From NCBI GenBank assembly GCA_022605405.1, contig JABYQQ010000025.1, forward strand, positions 310,001 through 374,000: a stretch of 64,000 nt of DNA, read 5' to 3'. The translations under genes and the position numbers were made by a program. Shown piece by piece: positions 33,134 through 45,001 of this stretch (position 1 is its first letter; every line of letters begins with the position of its first letter). The DNA comes from Earliella scabrosa. Its lineage: Eukaryota; Basidiomycota; Agaricomycetes; Polyporales; Polyporaceae. The notes under the pieces were generated by a model, which searched no databases, was not told where the DNA came from, and saw only the letters and a list, made by a program, of their open reading frames with translations.

Positions 33134-34089
33134 TCACAAGTCCATGTCCGACCACTCCTCGAACAGAGTGGCAATCGCATCGGACCGCCCGTCCCGAATG
33201 CACGACTTCGGGATGAGCACGACACGGCTGCGATCGTACTCGCGGCCCTCCGCCGCGCCATCCAACAGCAACGCCGCCTTCTCCCGCGACTCGGCATAGC
33301 ACACAATCTCAAGCCGCTCAAGCGACGTCGCGCGCTCGACGCACTCGAGCTGGTCGAGCGCGAGCGACACGCGGTCCCCGACCGAGTATATTCTGCGGAT
33401 CGTGCGCAGCGTCGGGGCGAGGACGAGGTCGCGGATCTCCGTGTCGAGCATGAACGTGTCAAGGCTCGTGAGCCGGCGCAGGCTCGGCGCGCAGGGCATG
33501 TGTCTGTAGTCGACCTCGCCGTGCACTGGACCTAGGCATAACGACACGACAGATTCGGGGATGACGCCGGTGAGGCGGTACCAGCGCGCCTGTCCGATCC
33601 CGATGACGGCGAGCGCGCGGAGGCGGGTACAGCGGGTGAGAATTTGGTGAATGAGCGTGATGGGCCAGGCGTTCGAGCCGTAGTCGAGATCGTTCTGCTT
33701 TGCGTTGCTTGTCGGTCCGATCCAGAGGTTACAAACCAGCGATCCTAGGTGCTCGTGGGGAAAGGATGGGTCGTACGCGTCAGCTCTCATCAGGGTGTGT
33801 GCGAGCTTTCCAATCTGCCTCGAGGATGTGAGGATGACTGTGTGGTACATTAGGGGTCGGATCCAGGCGCGAGCAGTCCGGCAGACTAGGCATGTCTTGG
33901 CCGCATTGGTGGCCTGGTCGCAAGCTGACAGCTCGAGAACTGCGTTATCAGCATACAAATTGAGCTCAGTCAACTTGTCTCAGTAGTGCGCAACGTACCC
34001 TATTGAGCAACAATCAGCACTTTAGCAGCCTATAAGAATGGAGACAACCCTACAGCTCTGATGAGTTCTAGAGGCAATCTTGTCGCCAT
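33134..34089 (-). CDS. F-box-like protein, paralogue 2, with a one-nucleotide exon
   Basis: Exons 34054-34089, 33999 (a single G) and 33134-33939 sum to 843 nt, 280 aa. The start MATRLPLELIRA is an F-box-like beginning, then VLELSACDQ and the family segment CLVCRTARAWIRPLMYHTVI. The two introns are 54 nt (branch GCTGATT) and 59 nt (branch GCTGATAAC), both with standard GT and AG ends, leaving exactly one G between them. Skipping that G would break the frame, and no alternative donor near exon 1 restores phase. Shared blocks with the gene at 31537-32536 include LW-GP-TSNA, L-LGP-H-x-V-Y and DTF-x-x-x-E. The order and strand suggest a local tandem duplication. Confidence 0.75.
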
Positions 34090-34768
34090 GGTCGGCTCAT
34101 CTTGGCCAGCTTCCATGCAAGTATGAGGGTTAAGCAGTACAAGACTTGAACTAGCACCAAGCCGAGTGGAAGGAAATCGAGGAATCGATATAAGGTTGCT
34201 GCTGATGTCGCCTACTGCGCACTGCTCCTCTCCTTATGTAAAGAAATTTTCGACAGGTTGACTGTACTCACCGTCAGAACACGCTGCAAAATAGGCTCGC
34301 AAAACAGCCTCTAGGTCCTCGTCCTTCAGGCTTGCAGGGTCACAAGTTCGAAGTGTGGGATGAGTGGAACGTGTTGAAGTTCCTTATGTGGCAGTGGAGG
34401 TATGTAAGGCGCTTCCGAGTCGGCCATACGCTGTTGCCACGTGGCACGCTCAAGCCTTGGTGCTGACCGTCACCCAGCCTTCAGTACTCCAGCTCGCGGT
34501 CGCAGGAGGGTTCTGATGAACCTGCAACCACGTGTATAGTCAGCTACGAAGACTAGCCTACAACGACTTCAAGTCGAGCCCTTGGCACCAGTCGCTAGTG
34601 ACATCGCCTGCTCGCGGATGTAAATCATTTCTAAGTTCTGATGGCAGGCTTGAGCGGAGTGAGAGAGGAGTCGCTGGTTCCGAGTGTCGAGTGTGGTATA
34701 CGTTAACGAGCATAGGTCTTTGATACAGCTTGCGCGAGCAACTTCGAGCCCTACATTAACAGCCCAAG
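34090..34768. other. Intergenic, no supported gene
   Basis: Nothing recognised between the F-box-like gene start and the 3' end of the C2H2 gene. Confidence 0.5.
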
Positions 34769-35840
34769 TCAGCAATACACAGCCCTATCCTCATCATGCT
34801 CGGCGCCGCCTACAGAACCACCCATAAACAACCGCACACGGTACCTCAGCTCAATACTCAAGTCCCAATTTAGTTTGCTCACCTCCTTCTGCACAGCTCC
34901 CAGCCTCCCCACGCTCGTCGGGAACCGGTCGAGCAACCGCTCAAACGCCTTCTTGAACCGGAACACATCACAGCTCCCGCTCTCCATGTGCTGGCAGAAC
35001 GCGCTCAGCGTCCCGAACTCCGCCCCGCACCCGGACTGCCGGGGCGGGCAGCGGTATATCTTCTCCGCGTGTGCGGGACTCCGGAGGTGCGCGTTCAGCG
35101 CGCGCAGCGTCGCGAAAGTTTGGTGGCACCAATAGCACTCGTACGCGGCTCCGTTCCACGCGCGCTCCGTCGCCCACTCGCCCGTCACTTCGCCCTCAGG
35201 GGGTGCCTCGATAGCCCGCCTGTTCGGTTTCGTGACGAAGTGCGTCTTGTCGAGCTTCCGGACGATATCGTCCACCATCTTGCGCGTCATGCCCGACGCG
35301 CACGTCCCGGCCTCGAGGTGCAGAACAAGCGCGGCGAGGGAGGGGAACGCGCGCCCGCAACCTTTCATGGGGCAGATGACCGCGCGGGAGCGGTGCTGCG
35401 CGGATGTGAGCTGGTGCTGGCGGAGGGCGTTCGCGGTTTGGAAGATGCGCCGGCAGGGGACGCAATAGCGGTCTGCGTGCCGCTGACGGCGGTGCTCGTG
35501 CAGGCCCGTCTCGTACGTGAAGACCTGCATCGTTGGGGATCAGTTTCATGCATGGTGTGTAGAGTGGCTGTGATGGGGAGAGTACCTGGTTGCAGGCGTC
35601 GCAGTACCAGTGCGCGTCATCGTAGTGCTCGCGGAGGTCGTCGAGGTCGTCAAAGTGCTCGTCGCACCACCGGCAGTACGCGTGGCGCGGGCTCTGGGTG
35701 TAGTGCTGGATGAGCCCGTAGGCGGTCGTGAAGTCGCGGTCGCAGTCGTCGCAGATGTGGTGCATCGGCGAATCTTCCTTGTGCTGCCGCAGGGCGCGCT
35801 CTGTCCCGAACCAGCGATCGCAGCGCTCGCATTCGGGCAT
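34769..35840 (-). CDS. C2H2 zinc-finger protein 1
   Basis: Exons 35586-35840 and 34769-35524 give 336 aa in frame. Several fingers are visible: CERCDRWF...H, CDDCDRDF...H-x5-H, CRWCDEHF...H, YCDACNQVF...H, YCVPCRRIF...H, CPMKGCGRAF...H and CYWCHQTF...H-x5-H. The spacing and the HxxSPxHA / HMESGSC elements are characteristic of a repeated basidiomycete family. Tandem C2H2 fingers usually bind DNA or RNA, but many members of such families are untested. A basic and hydrophobic tail follows the last finger. A frameshifted paralogue lies at 44065-45001 on the same strand. Confidence 0.82.
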
Positions 35841-37948
35841 GGTCTGCTTCAGGTGGGGAACGAAGAGCTTGTTGGCGGGGCGACGGATTCCTGATAGTCC
35901 CTGGGTATTTAACTATCGAATGACAGGTCTTCTCTCACCTGGGCGATACCCGCTTAACGTGGAGAAAGTCGGTAGCACGCGTTCCAGAGCGGTCGCGTTG
36001 TCTTATGATCATCAAGCGAGCATAGGATGAGTCAAAGAAGTCGTTTTCCAAGCTGTTGATCACTACACCTTGGGAATCTCGTTCATGGGAATCCGACAAC
36101 GACCTGAGCTGATGACAGAACACTGAGTTGATTGAGGCTCGCTTACATTAGAATCTCGGAGCATCTCTGCACTCACTTACTAGTAGTACCACCTCCAGCT
36201 GAATAGAACGAGGAGGTACCAATGACTCGCAATCGCACATGTTCATGTGGTTGTGGTGGGCGACGGACTTGGGGACTCCATGAAGTTGTCGTTCAATGGG
36301 CGCTAATGACCACGCGAACTCCACGTGGCGTGCTAGGTCGTTTCATCGCAACCATGCTCAGCGGCCTAACGACGGTCATGGCCAGATATAAGACTTGAGT
36401 ACTGCCTGATGTTGTCCAAGCTGATATCAATGTACAGAGTGGTCTTTTGCTTCATATGATTTCTGTAACGTCATACTCGCACTTGGGCTCAACCTCAAGA
36501 CCGCCCCACGGCGAAATATGGCCCATCTCATCGTGAGCCCCATCCATATGCCTCTGGTATGTTCCTTATTTACGCCCTACTATCATGATCTGTATGCTTA
36601 CATTCCTGCGCGTGCTGTATGCTCAGTACGCATTTTGACGGACCAACGCCTATCAGCCCCCGAAGAGCTCCCGCGATGAGTGTACACGACCCGAATCCAC
36701 GAACGTCAGATGCGGTCGTCTCCCAGTGTCTCCCCCGCATCGGCATGCAATACGCTACCCATGCATGGAGGGCGCGCTCGTCAGCTGCGCCGGTGCCCCA
36801 CACACCCCACACCTCCCGACGTGTTACTCCGCCTCATGGTGAGACCCGAACATGCCCCATGTCCGTTCATCGCAAGTCCAGACGACACTCGGCGGGTCCA
36901 AATGCTTTGCGCCCGTCTCTCGCCCACATCGCACTCTCGGCATCGACATGCCGGCGAAGTTTTGGCCGTTACAAGGAGACACGCCTCCGGAGGCAAACGC
37001 TGGTATGTCGCCTGTCGGGGGATGAGAGCACGGTAACCCTATCTCACTGGTGGACACGTTATCAGATTGTGCAGGAATGCTGCTCCCACATACGGCAGGC
37101 TCAACCTAGCAACGGCATCCCCTCGGGGCCGTCGATGGCTAAATTGAGCTTCGCGAGCTTCAGGGCCTGTGTGACGACACAGGCAAGCAGGAGTCTATCG
37201 TGGCTTCGCGCTTCCGAGCCTTGCTGTGCGTACCTCATCACACTCACGAGCGTTTGGTGCGCCACTTTGATAGGCTGTTTGTGGCTTGCAGATGCAGCTG
37301 TTGGGAACGTCACCCCGACGATCCACAGCTTCGGTCCATGAAGCCGTACGTCTCCTCCTCCCCTCTGGCTCGAAATTACTGACCTAGTATGTATCGCAGA
37401 AGCCACCTTTGCTGCCGTTTAGGACGCACGCAGCACTCTCACCGGCGCTCGGCATAGAGTCGGCCTATTCCCACCTGCCAGCCTCCGACACCGCGCCCGC
37501 CCGGGATTTTCTCGCCCTGTCAGGCGGTGGGGCCCACAGGCTGTGGCAGGGCACCCACGCAGATGGAGCCATGAGAATCCCAGGGGGAGCGGCCCCTGAA
37601 GCCCAACGGGAGTGCCATGGGGGAACGAGACTGGCGGACACGCCCGCGCCCGTGCGGGATTCGTACTTATGGGCGGGGGCGGACATGAGCTCGCACTGCA
37701 CGGCGCCCGCGCTGTCTCTGTCTCTGTCCGCGCCTCCTAGGTCTGTAACGCTCGGCTCTCTCCTGCAGTCTCGCAGTCTTCGTGAAGGTGATCTCTCCGT
37801 CCTCTCTCCCATCCCAGTGTCTTCCTCTCTTCTTCTGTTCCCCTGGCCGATCCCTCGTGTCCGCCTAGCGACCCTCCAGCCCGCACATCTCCGCACACCA
37901 AACCTTGCAATATTAATTACGACACTACCACAAACGCATCCCAATCCC
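35841..37948. other. Long intergenic, no supported gene
   Basis: Long frames occur (36619-37341 plus, 37101-37406 minus, and a GC-rich plus frame from 37409 that runs into the next gene), but none shows a domain, a repeat relation or a convincing splice structure. The stretch before 37949 is likely promoter and 5' UTR. Confidence 0.45.
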
Positions 37949-39069
37949 ATGGCCTCGGAAGCAACCCCGCACTCGACCGCACCCCACACCCCAAAGACGG
38001 AGCAGCACGACCCGAACTCGTCCAGCTCGACGCTCGTGAACCACGCCACCTCCGCGTCCACCCCGCACGAGCCCACGACCCCCGCCTCGCCCTTCTCCGC
38101 CTCCTTCGACCCCAACCCGCTCACGCCACCCACGCCGCAACCCCACGCTCTCGCCTTGCGCGACTCCCCGCTTTACCCCATCACCGAGGTGCGCCTCCCA
38201 CCAGCCGCAGCAGGACCAGTACCAGGAACAAGTCCGGACGCGAGCGCTCTGTGGGCGCACCGCCTCTCCGCCTCGTTCGGCGCGATCGCGGACCAGATCG
38301 CCGCCGCGTCCAAGGCGCTCGCGACCGTGCCCGAGGCCGGCGTGTCTGCATCCTCCTCCTCCTCCTCCTCTTCGTCTGCAGGCGCGCTGTCGAGCGCGGC
38401 GGAGGTCGCGGGGCTGGCGGCGCGGATGGACGTGATCGAACGGACGCAGGAGCGGCTGGCGGCGGAGCTGCAGGAGGTGCGGGCGCAGCTCGCGCGGGTG
38501 CAGGTGGGCGGGCACGGGCACGGGGCGGGCAGGAGCGGGGAGAAGGAGGAGGGCGAGGTGACGGTCGTCGAGGTGGCGCATGAAGAGCGCGAGGCGGAGG
38601 GCGCGGGCGAGTTCAAGAGCGCGGCGGAGATCGCGATCGAGGAGCTGCAGAAGAAGGTCGACGGCGCGATCGACACGATCAAGCTCGAGTGCGTGTTCCA
38701 GTTTGCGTTGGAACTTGGGGGTGCTCTTCGTTCGCGGGTGCTCGGGCTCATTAAAGTTCGTTGGTGCAGCCAGGCGAGGTTGTACGCCCGTCTGCATAAC
38801 GCGACGGTGACGACGAACAAGATGCTGATCAAAGCGCCTGTTATGGCGAACGGGAAGACGCCGATCAACTTCCCGAACACGAAGGGCGAGTTCGAGCATC
38901 TGACCAGTGAGTCCAACGCACGAGCTGACTGGCTGAGCGTGTGCTCACGGGGGCGGCAGAGGAACGGTACGAGCATATCCTCAAGTCGTACGACCTCCCG
39001 ATCAAGGGCGACACGAACGCGAAGCGCGAGATGTTGCGCGAGTTCATCGGGCTCACGCCTGCAAACTGA
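37949..39069 (+). CDS. Coiled-coil protein with a Mug135-like C-terminus
   Basis: Exons 37949-38688, 38770-38906 and 38960-39069 give 328 aa. The N-terminal half is Ser/Thr/Pro-rich with a run of about 11 serines from TCC repeats (around 38350). A helical, probably coiled-coil, segment follows (ERTQERLAAELQEVRAQLAR, then an EE-rich stretch and EELQKKVDGAI). The C-terminal block LYARLHNATVTTNKML...INFPNTKGEFEHL...LKSYDLP...REMLREFIG resembles what I recall of the fungal Mug135-like C-terminal domain. That assignment is from memory of its general pattern and is tentative. The two short introns restore this conserved end. The function is unknown. Confidence 0.75.
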
Positions 39070-40630
39070 ATCGAACGAACGAAACTCGTCAGCTCGACAG
39101 TCATGACGACCCCAGGGTGTTCCGCTTCATGCTGAGGTATCCCTCGCGTGTACAGACGATTGATCGAATACTTAGACATTCATGTCTTCCTCGCAGTGGT
39201 AATCTGCAAATTCCGCGCTGAGAGTCCACAACGAACGACCGGCACACGATGTGAAGCTGCCGTTCGCATCTCGTGTAGGCAGTACTGGGAACCCGCCCGT
39301 CGCCTCACTTCGAGACTTTCGACCAATCGCGCAACTTCCACTTCGCATGCGCGCGGGTGAGTCTCTCGCGGGTTCTCGCGCGGTGGAGTGTTGCTGTTTT
39401 GCCGGTCGTCACGAACGGAGTTGTACATTGTTTATTACGAACAACGCAATGCTAGCTCGGGGGGTGAGATATAAGTAAAGTTTGCTCTTCGAGCAGATGG
39501 GAACCACTCCCTCTTCCATGATGATGTCTCTGTTCGTCCATCCTAAGCTTTGAACCTTCGATCTCTGGGCCTTCCGTATATGCCGCGCTCGGGTTCCAGT
39601 CTTCCCCGGACAGTCCACTCAAGCTCTCTTTTGTCGTGTCGACTGCTTTGCGACAAGCAGATGAGTCAAGTGTTGGGAGATGCAGACGTTCAGTACGTGT
39701 ACATGTTCCGGACGACAGCCACCGCGCTCGATCACCAAATTTGTATTTGGTGCGGGTTCTGCGCCTGGACTCGGAATCGGACCTCTGGACTGTTCGGGTC
39801 CCCCAGGGCGCAAAAGCCTCAACGTTTTTCTCTTATAAGCCCCCTGTGTGTCCTTCCCCAACGAGTCCTTCCGCTCCCCTCTCCTCTCGTCCACCAGCGT
39901 CCACCTCGCGCTCGCCCACCGTAATCTCGGCAATATACCCTGGTTTTCGGACACCTTCAGCCGATGGGCGCGGTCCAATGGCCATTGTCTCGGTTCGATC
40001 TTGGACGGCTCACGCGGTCTGCCAGCCTTAGGAGGGGCCCAGATCCAGTTTAGGTGCTGTCCGGAAACTCTCGCTGTCGGACGCTGCGGTGGACGGTCGT
40101 ATCTGCGCTCTGTGCACGCCTGACGGGACGGAATGACGATGGGTGGGATTCGTCAGGCTTGCGGAGGACAGGGGTGCTCGGATTTTGAATGGAAAGAGAC
40201 AGAGGGCGAGGTCTCGAGGTGAGCGTTGCCGTTAACCGTACGTGCCCGTCGGACGACGTCCGAGCAGGTCCTCGGCCTCGCGCTGCCGCGCTGGGGCTCG
40301 GCTACGCTCTCGTTCGACGTTCTCGTCTTCCTCCGCGTCTCGCGGCACGCAACGCACGAGGGGAGCCAATGAACGTCGCGAGGGGGCACACGCAGGGTTA
40401 GTTAGGCGTTTCTGACGTTGGCGGAGTGAGAGAGAGGGCTGTTATCCGACCTATCACGCCCTGTGGCGGTTGCATCAGTTTTCCAGCCAACGGAACGCGA
40501 GGCTGCGAGTGCTGAGTTGCGGCGCTGGACTCCTTTAGCCTCCCGCCACCACCCACTCACCCACGCCCGCACGTCGCGATCGCCGGTGCCCTCATTTTCC
40601 TCAACGCCCCTCTCTGGTTCTCTTGCGCTC
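39070..40630. other. Intergenic, upstream of carbonic anhydrase 1
   Basis: No gene seen. From about 39995 onward it resembles the region upstream of carbonic anhydrase 2, so the promoter was duplicated with the gene. Confidence 0.55.
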
Positions 40631-40638
40631 TATATATT
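40631..40638 (+). promoter_or_regulatory. TATA box of carbonic anhydrase 1
   Basis: The block CTATATATTCTGCTC is identical in both carbonic anhydrase promoters. Here it lies about 130 nt before the ATG. Confidence 0.6.
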
Positions 40639-40766
40639 CTGCTCGCAGCACCGCTGCTTTCTGCACTCGACTTCCCTCGCTGAGTCTTGACGACCACCTC
40701 CCGCCTCTCGCCCACGCTCTCGCCCCCGCACTCTCTCACTCTCTCGCACACGTACGACAGCCTACG

Positions 40767-41606
40767 ATGCCTCAGGACTTCGTGCTCGCCCGTCTCCTGT
40801 CCAACAACGCCCAGTGGGCTGAGGACGTCCAGAAGTCTGAGCCCGGTTTCTTCACAGAGTGCGCCAAGGGCCAAGCACCCAAGGTGAGTGTAACCAGCTC
40901 TAACCAGCTGTCCTCCTCCATCTCTCCTTCCCTCCCCGCATCCGATCGAGCCCTCCCCGCGTGCATGCCATAACCCCATGTGCCTGCCATAATGAAATGT
41001 CCAGACGTTGACACGCCCGTCCATTCTTGCAGGTGCTGTGGATCGGCTGCGCCGACTCCCGCGTGCCCGAGTCGGTCGTCACCGCCGCCAAGCCCGGCGA
41101 CATCTTCGTCCACCGCAACATCGCAAAGTAAGCATCCACACCACCCTCCTCTCCCTCCTTCTCTTCCTCTCTTTGCGAACTGGGCGCCAACACGCATCTC
41201 CTCCTCCCGCAGCCAGTTCCACCTCGACGACGACAGCGCGCTCTCCGTGCTCGACTACGCCGTCGAGCACCTCGGCGTCTCGCACGTCATCCTCGTCGGC
41301 CACACCAACTGCGGCGGCGCCGCAGCCTGCGCCAAGGCCGCCGCCGCGCCCTCCGCCGCACCGCCCTCGTCCCCGCTCGAGCGCTGGCTCGCGCCCCTGG
41401 TCGAGATCGCGAAGAACACGGAGGGCGACCTCACGGCGCTCGTCGAGGCCAACGTGCGCGCGCAGGTCGCGAACATCGTCAAGACGGATGTTATCCAGCA
41501 CGAGTGGACGAAGCGCGACGTGCAGGTGCACGGATGGGTGTATGAGCTCGAGACGGGCAGGCTCCGTGATCTCGGGATCACCGTTGGCAAGAACACCGTT
41601 GCTTGA
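40767..41606 (+). CDS. Beta-carbonic anhydrase 1
   Basis: Exons 40767-40883, 41033-41127 and 41213-41606 give 201 aa. It interconverts CO2 and bicarbonate. Zinc ligands and the Asp-Arg dyad are in place: C45-A-D47-S-R49 (CADSR), H101 and C104 (HTNCGG). The sequence starts [20 protein letters not shown], the usual fungal beta-class N-terminus, and no targeting peptide is evident, so it is probably cytosolic. Length and intron positions match the tandem copy at 42726, including the phase-2 junction after HRNIA. Coding regions are strongly GC-rich. A complete, probably functional gene. Confidence 0.95.
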
Positions 41607-42617
41607 GCGTGAGGGATCCGTCATCTGAGGGTCCGACGTGGATGGGTTTGAAGGCACTCGTCGGGGCGTCTTCACGGGTATCGTGCTATGAAGAGCGGGG
41701 TATGTGCATGCGCATCTGTACTGGTATCGCGACAAATATGCATCATTTGGGTCTTGGTCCTCACAGACAGTCTGCTCCCCTTCTCCGCTGCCATCCGGCC
41801 TGCGGCGTCGTCGTTGTGTGCGTCTGCCGAGGTCGGGTGAGCCGATAACCATGTTGTGTGGCAGCTCATGACCCATCTTCGTTCGTGTTTCCATACACAT
41901 GTCTGGATATCCGATGTCGTTCGCATCCTCTACCAGTGTACGTCCGCGAGCGCCGGTCCCCGCGTCGGTATCTGGCTTATGTAATCCACTACGTCATTGC
42001 TTTCACAGCAGACATACCTCGCGGGCCGCGGCGCGCCGGACGATAGCCACCACCCTCAAAACTATCCAGCCTCAGTTGCGTCTTTCCTCTTCGTCTTCGA
42101 ACACCCTGCCCCGAGGCGCGTGGGTTAAATCATCTGCGCTCCATCTTCGACTGCTCACGCGGTCTGCGGAGTATTTACTACTGTCCAGTCAGTGGCAGGC
42201 AGGCTCCAGACGCTGTCAGGGAACTCTCGCTGTCGAACATCGCGCCGGAGGCTGGTGGTGGATCATATGCACGCGCCTGACGGCATGTATTGACGGGTGC
42301 TCGCAACTTGAATGGTGGAGGTTACGCAGGTGGAGGTTTCCCGGTGAGCGTTGGAGTTTACACCGGTGCCCTCGTTCTGACGTTCCCTTCTCCCTCAGCG
42401 TCTCGCCGCGCGCGATGGACGGAGGAGCCAATCAACGTTGTGCGATGGGGGAACATTGGGCAGGCGTAGGCATTTCTGACGTCGACGTAGTGACGGAGAG
42501 GGGTTTTCTCCGACTTATCTTGCCCTAGCCACCGCGGGGTGGCAAATGCTACCGCTCGCGGTCCTGGACTCCGAGCCGTTTTGCTGGACGGACGCCTCCG
42601 TGGTAGCTCTCGCGCCC
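41607..42617. other. Intergenic between the carbonic anhydrases
   Basis: 3' flank of copy 1 and, from about 42141, the duplicated promoter of copy 2. No separate gene. Confidence 0.6.
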
Positions 42618-42625
42618 TATATATT
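42618..42625 (+). promoter_or_regulatory. TATA box of carbonic anhydrase 2
   Basis: TATATATT in the same CTATATATTCTGCTC context as copy 1, about 100 nt before the ATG. Confidence 0.6.
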
Positions 42626-42725
42626 CTGCTCAGCTGTAGCTTTCTGCAGTCGACTTCCCTCTCTCGTTCTTGTCAGCGACTACCTCCGACCCGCTCTCGC
42701 TTCCGCACTCCCGCACCCGCCTACG

Positions 42726-43576
42726 ATGCCTCAAGACATTGTGCTCGCCCGTCTACTGTCCAACAACGCCCAGTGGGCTGAGGACGTGAAGAAGTGCGAT
42801 CCTGATTTCTTCGTGAGGTCCGCCTCCAACCCGCAAACACCCAAGGTAAACTTGACTAGCTCTGTTCTCCACCATCCTCTTCCTCCCCGTACGCTCCGAT
42901 CGCGCTCTCCCCGCGTTCCTGCCATAACACCCACGTGCCTTTCATAATGGAATGGAATCCTTCCGACGTTGCTGACACGCCCGGTCTGTCGTTTGCAGGT
43001 GCTCTGGATCGGCTGCTCGGACTCGCGCGTGCCCGAGTCGGTCATCACCGCCTCCATGCCGGGCGACATCTTCGTCCACCGCAACATCGCAAAGTGAGCA
43101 TCCGCGCCCTCCTCCTCCGCCTCCTCCGCCTACTCCTCCCTTTTCTTCTCCCTGCGAGCTGCGCGCTAACCGGGGCGTCTTCTCTCCTCAGCATAGTCCC
43201 CCTCGACGACGTGAACGCGCTCTCCGTGCTCACCTACGCCGTCGCCACCGTCGGCGTCTCGCACGTCATCGTCGCCGGCCACACCCACTGCGGCGGCGCC
43301 AAGGCCTGCGCCAAGATCGCAGCGGGCGAGGCCCCGCTCCCGCCATTCCCGCTCGGTCCGTGGCTCACGCCCCTCGTCGAGATCGCGAAGACCACGCCGG
43401 AGGGCGACATCACGGCGCTCGTCGAGGCGAATGTGCGCGCGCAGGTCGCGAATGTCGTTAGGACGGAGGTTATGAAGCAGCATCCCCACGTCCGGGTTCA
43501 TGGATGGGTGTACGAGCTCGAGACGGGCAGGCTGCGCGACCTTGGGGTCACCGTCGGCAAGGGCGGCGCTGCGTGA
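42726..43576 (+). CDS. Beta-carbonic anhydrase 2
   Basis: Exons 42726-42845, 42999-43093 and 43192-43576 give 199 aa. The beta-class active site is intact: C46-S-D48-S-R (CSDSR) and H102-x2-C105 (HTHCGG). It starts [20 protein letters not shown], like copy 1, and keeps the same three-exon structure. Differences are spread over the protein (for example the loop after CGGAKACAK is shorter), so the duplication is not very recent. With a shared promoter core but diverged flanks, the two copies may differ in response to CO2, as seen for paired fungal carbonic anhydrases. That point is inference. Confidence 0.95.
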
Positions 43577-44064
43577 GCGCGAGGGATTTGAGGCCGCGGA
43601 CGGGGGACGTGGGTCATATGTGCATATCTGTATTGGTATCGCAACGGTTCTGCATTCTGCATCTTGTGGGTGTCATAGACAGTCTACGCCACACACCACA
43701 CGTTTGGGACGCGCACTGGACGACCAACCTCACCGATAGGAACATAGGACTCCATTCAGCCGCCGTTTGATATGTTCACGTTCACGCAGACTAACATATC
43801 ATGCTTCCGTGCCTAAACGGGATAGGGAGGCACTTCGAGTTGTAGCAAATTTATAAATGTACACGATTGGAAGACCTGAAATGTGCCTTCTAGTCGTAGC
43901 TCCGAGACCACTGCGAGGAAGCGTACTTAATACCTTGTGCAAGGCCCGCGCCTGAGGGCCGAGGTGCACCTCCATGATATCCAAGCATCCACCGCACTGC
44001 GAAGAAGCATAGTCGCCCTGGCGAGCACCCAGGATGATCGATGAGCGCAGCACTCACCCACCAT
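43577..44064. other. Convergent 3' region
   Basis: No gene recognised. Confidence 0.5.
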
Positions 44065-45001
44065 CTACAACAACCGCCTGCCCCTCGGGATCCCGTCGAT
44101 GAACCTGTCCATCGTGCTCTTGAACCGGTGCACACCGCACTGCTCGCTCTCCACATGCTGGCAGAACCCGCTCAGCGTCGTGAACTCGGCCCCGCACCCA
44201 CGCCAGTCGCTTGGGCACCGGTAGAAGTTCTCGGCGTGCGCGGGGCTGTTCAGGTGCTGGTTGAGCGAGGTCAGCGTCGCGAACGTGCGGTGGCACAGGT
44301 AGCACTCGTAGCGCGTCCCGTTCCAGGCCTGCTGCGTCGCCCAGTAAAACGCCGTGCCCTCCCCCTCTCCGAGGAGCCGCGCGGGGTTCGTGATGATCCC
44401 GTTCTTGTCGAGGCTCGACATGATGCGGTTCACCATGGTGCGCGTGATGCGCGAGGGACAGCCGCCGGACTCGAGGTGGTGGACGAGCGCGGCGCGGGAG
44501 ACGAAGGACTTTGTGCACTTCTGCATTGGACAGTCCACGGTGCACCCTTGATGGAGAGTGGATCGCTCGTGGTGACGCAGCGCGTTGTTGTTCTTGAACG
44601 TACGTCTGCAGGGGACGCAGTACACATCGGCGTGATAGGTGATGCTGTGCCAGTGGAGGCTGCTCTCGATCTCGAACACCTGTGAAGCAGCAGGTGCTAG
44701 TGAGTGCTTTTGGGTGGTTTACGTTGAGCATGGCAGCCGACGCACCTCATTGCATCCATGGCAATAATAGTGTTTCTCGGCATAGTGGACATATAGACTC
44801 TCCCAGGTTTGATAGAGCTCGTTGCACGATGGACAGTACGCATGCCTTGCGCTCTGAGTGTAATGCCAAGTCAACTGCCAGGGAAACACGAAATCCAAGT
44901 TGCAGTCGCCACAGTAATGATGCATTGGAGGAGTCTTGGAGATGCTGAAGCAATGCTCGCTCGGTCCTGAACCGCCGGTCGCAACGTTCGCAGCGAGGCA
45001 T
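44065..45001 (-). pseudogene. C2H2 zinc-finger protein 2, frameshifted exon 1
   Basis: Paralogue of the gene at 34769-35840 with the same two-exon plan (44746-45001, 44065-44679). Exon 2 (205 codons) is intact and carries the fingers YCVPCRRTF, CPMQKCTKSF, CYLCHRTF and CPSDWRGCGAEF. In exon 1 the ATG at 45001 opens MPRCERCDRRFRTERALLQH, but an extra base near 44940 puts the next fingers (MHHYCGDCNLDF, HAYCPSCNELY, YYCHGCNE) in another frame. That second frame is open and joins exon 2 correctly. Either the gene is broken, or translation starts at the internal ATG of MHHY, or the extra base is a sequencing error. The protein is also shorter at the C-terminus than its paralogue. Confidence 0.7.

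Larger units (their letters stand above)
39995..41740 (+). repeat. Tandem duplication, unit 1 (promoter + carbonic anhydrase 1)
   Basis: The region matches 42141-43660 from a GCTCACGCGGTCTG block upstream, through the TATA box and the whole gene, to the 3' UTR (CTGGTATCGC-like). The duplication is direct, with units offset by about 2.0-2.1 kb. Confidence 0.8.
42141..43660 (+). repeat. Tandem duplication, unit 2 (promoter + carbonic anhydrase 2)
   Basis: Partner of 39995-41740, diverged mainly in introns and in parts of the coding sequence. Confidence 0.8.

Noticed and set aside
36619..37406. Overlapping long ORFs on both strands
   Set aside because: No domain, no splice support and strong mutual overlap; probably chance frames in GC-rich DNA.
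37409..37948. Long 5' extension of the coiled-coil protein ORF
   Set aside because: Low-complexity, unlike a real N-terminus; the ATG at 37949 has better context and the upstream part looks like promoter and UTR.
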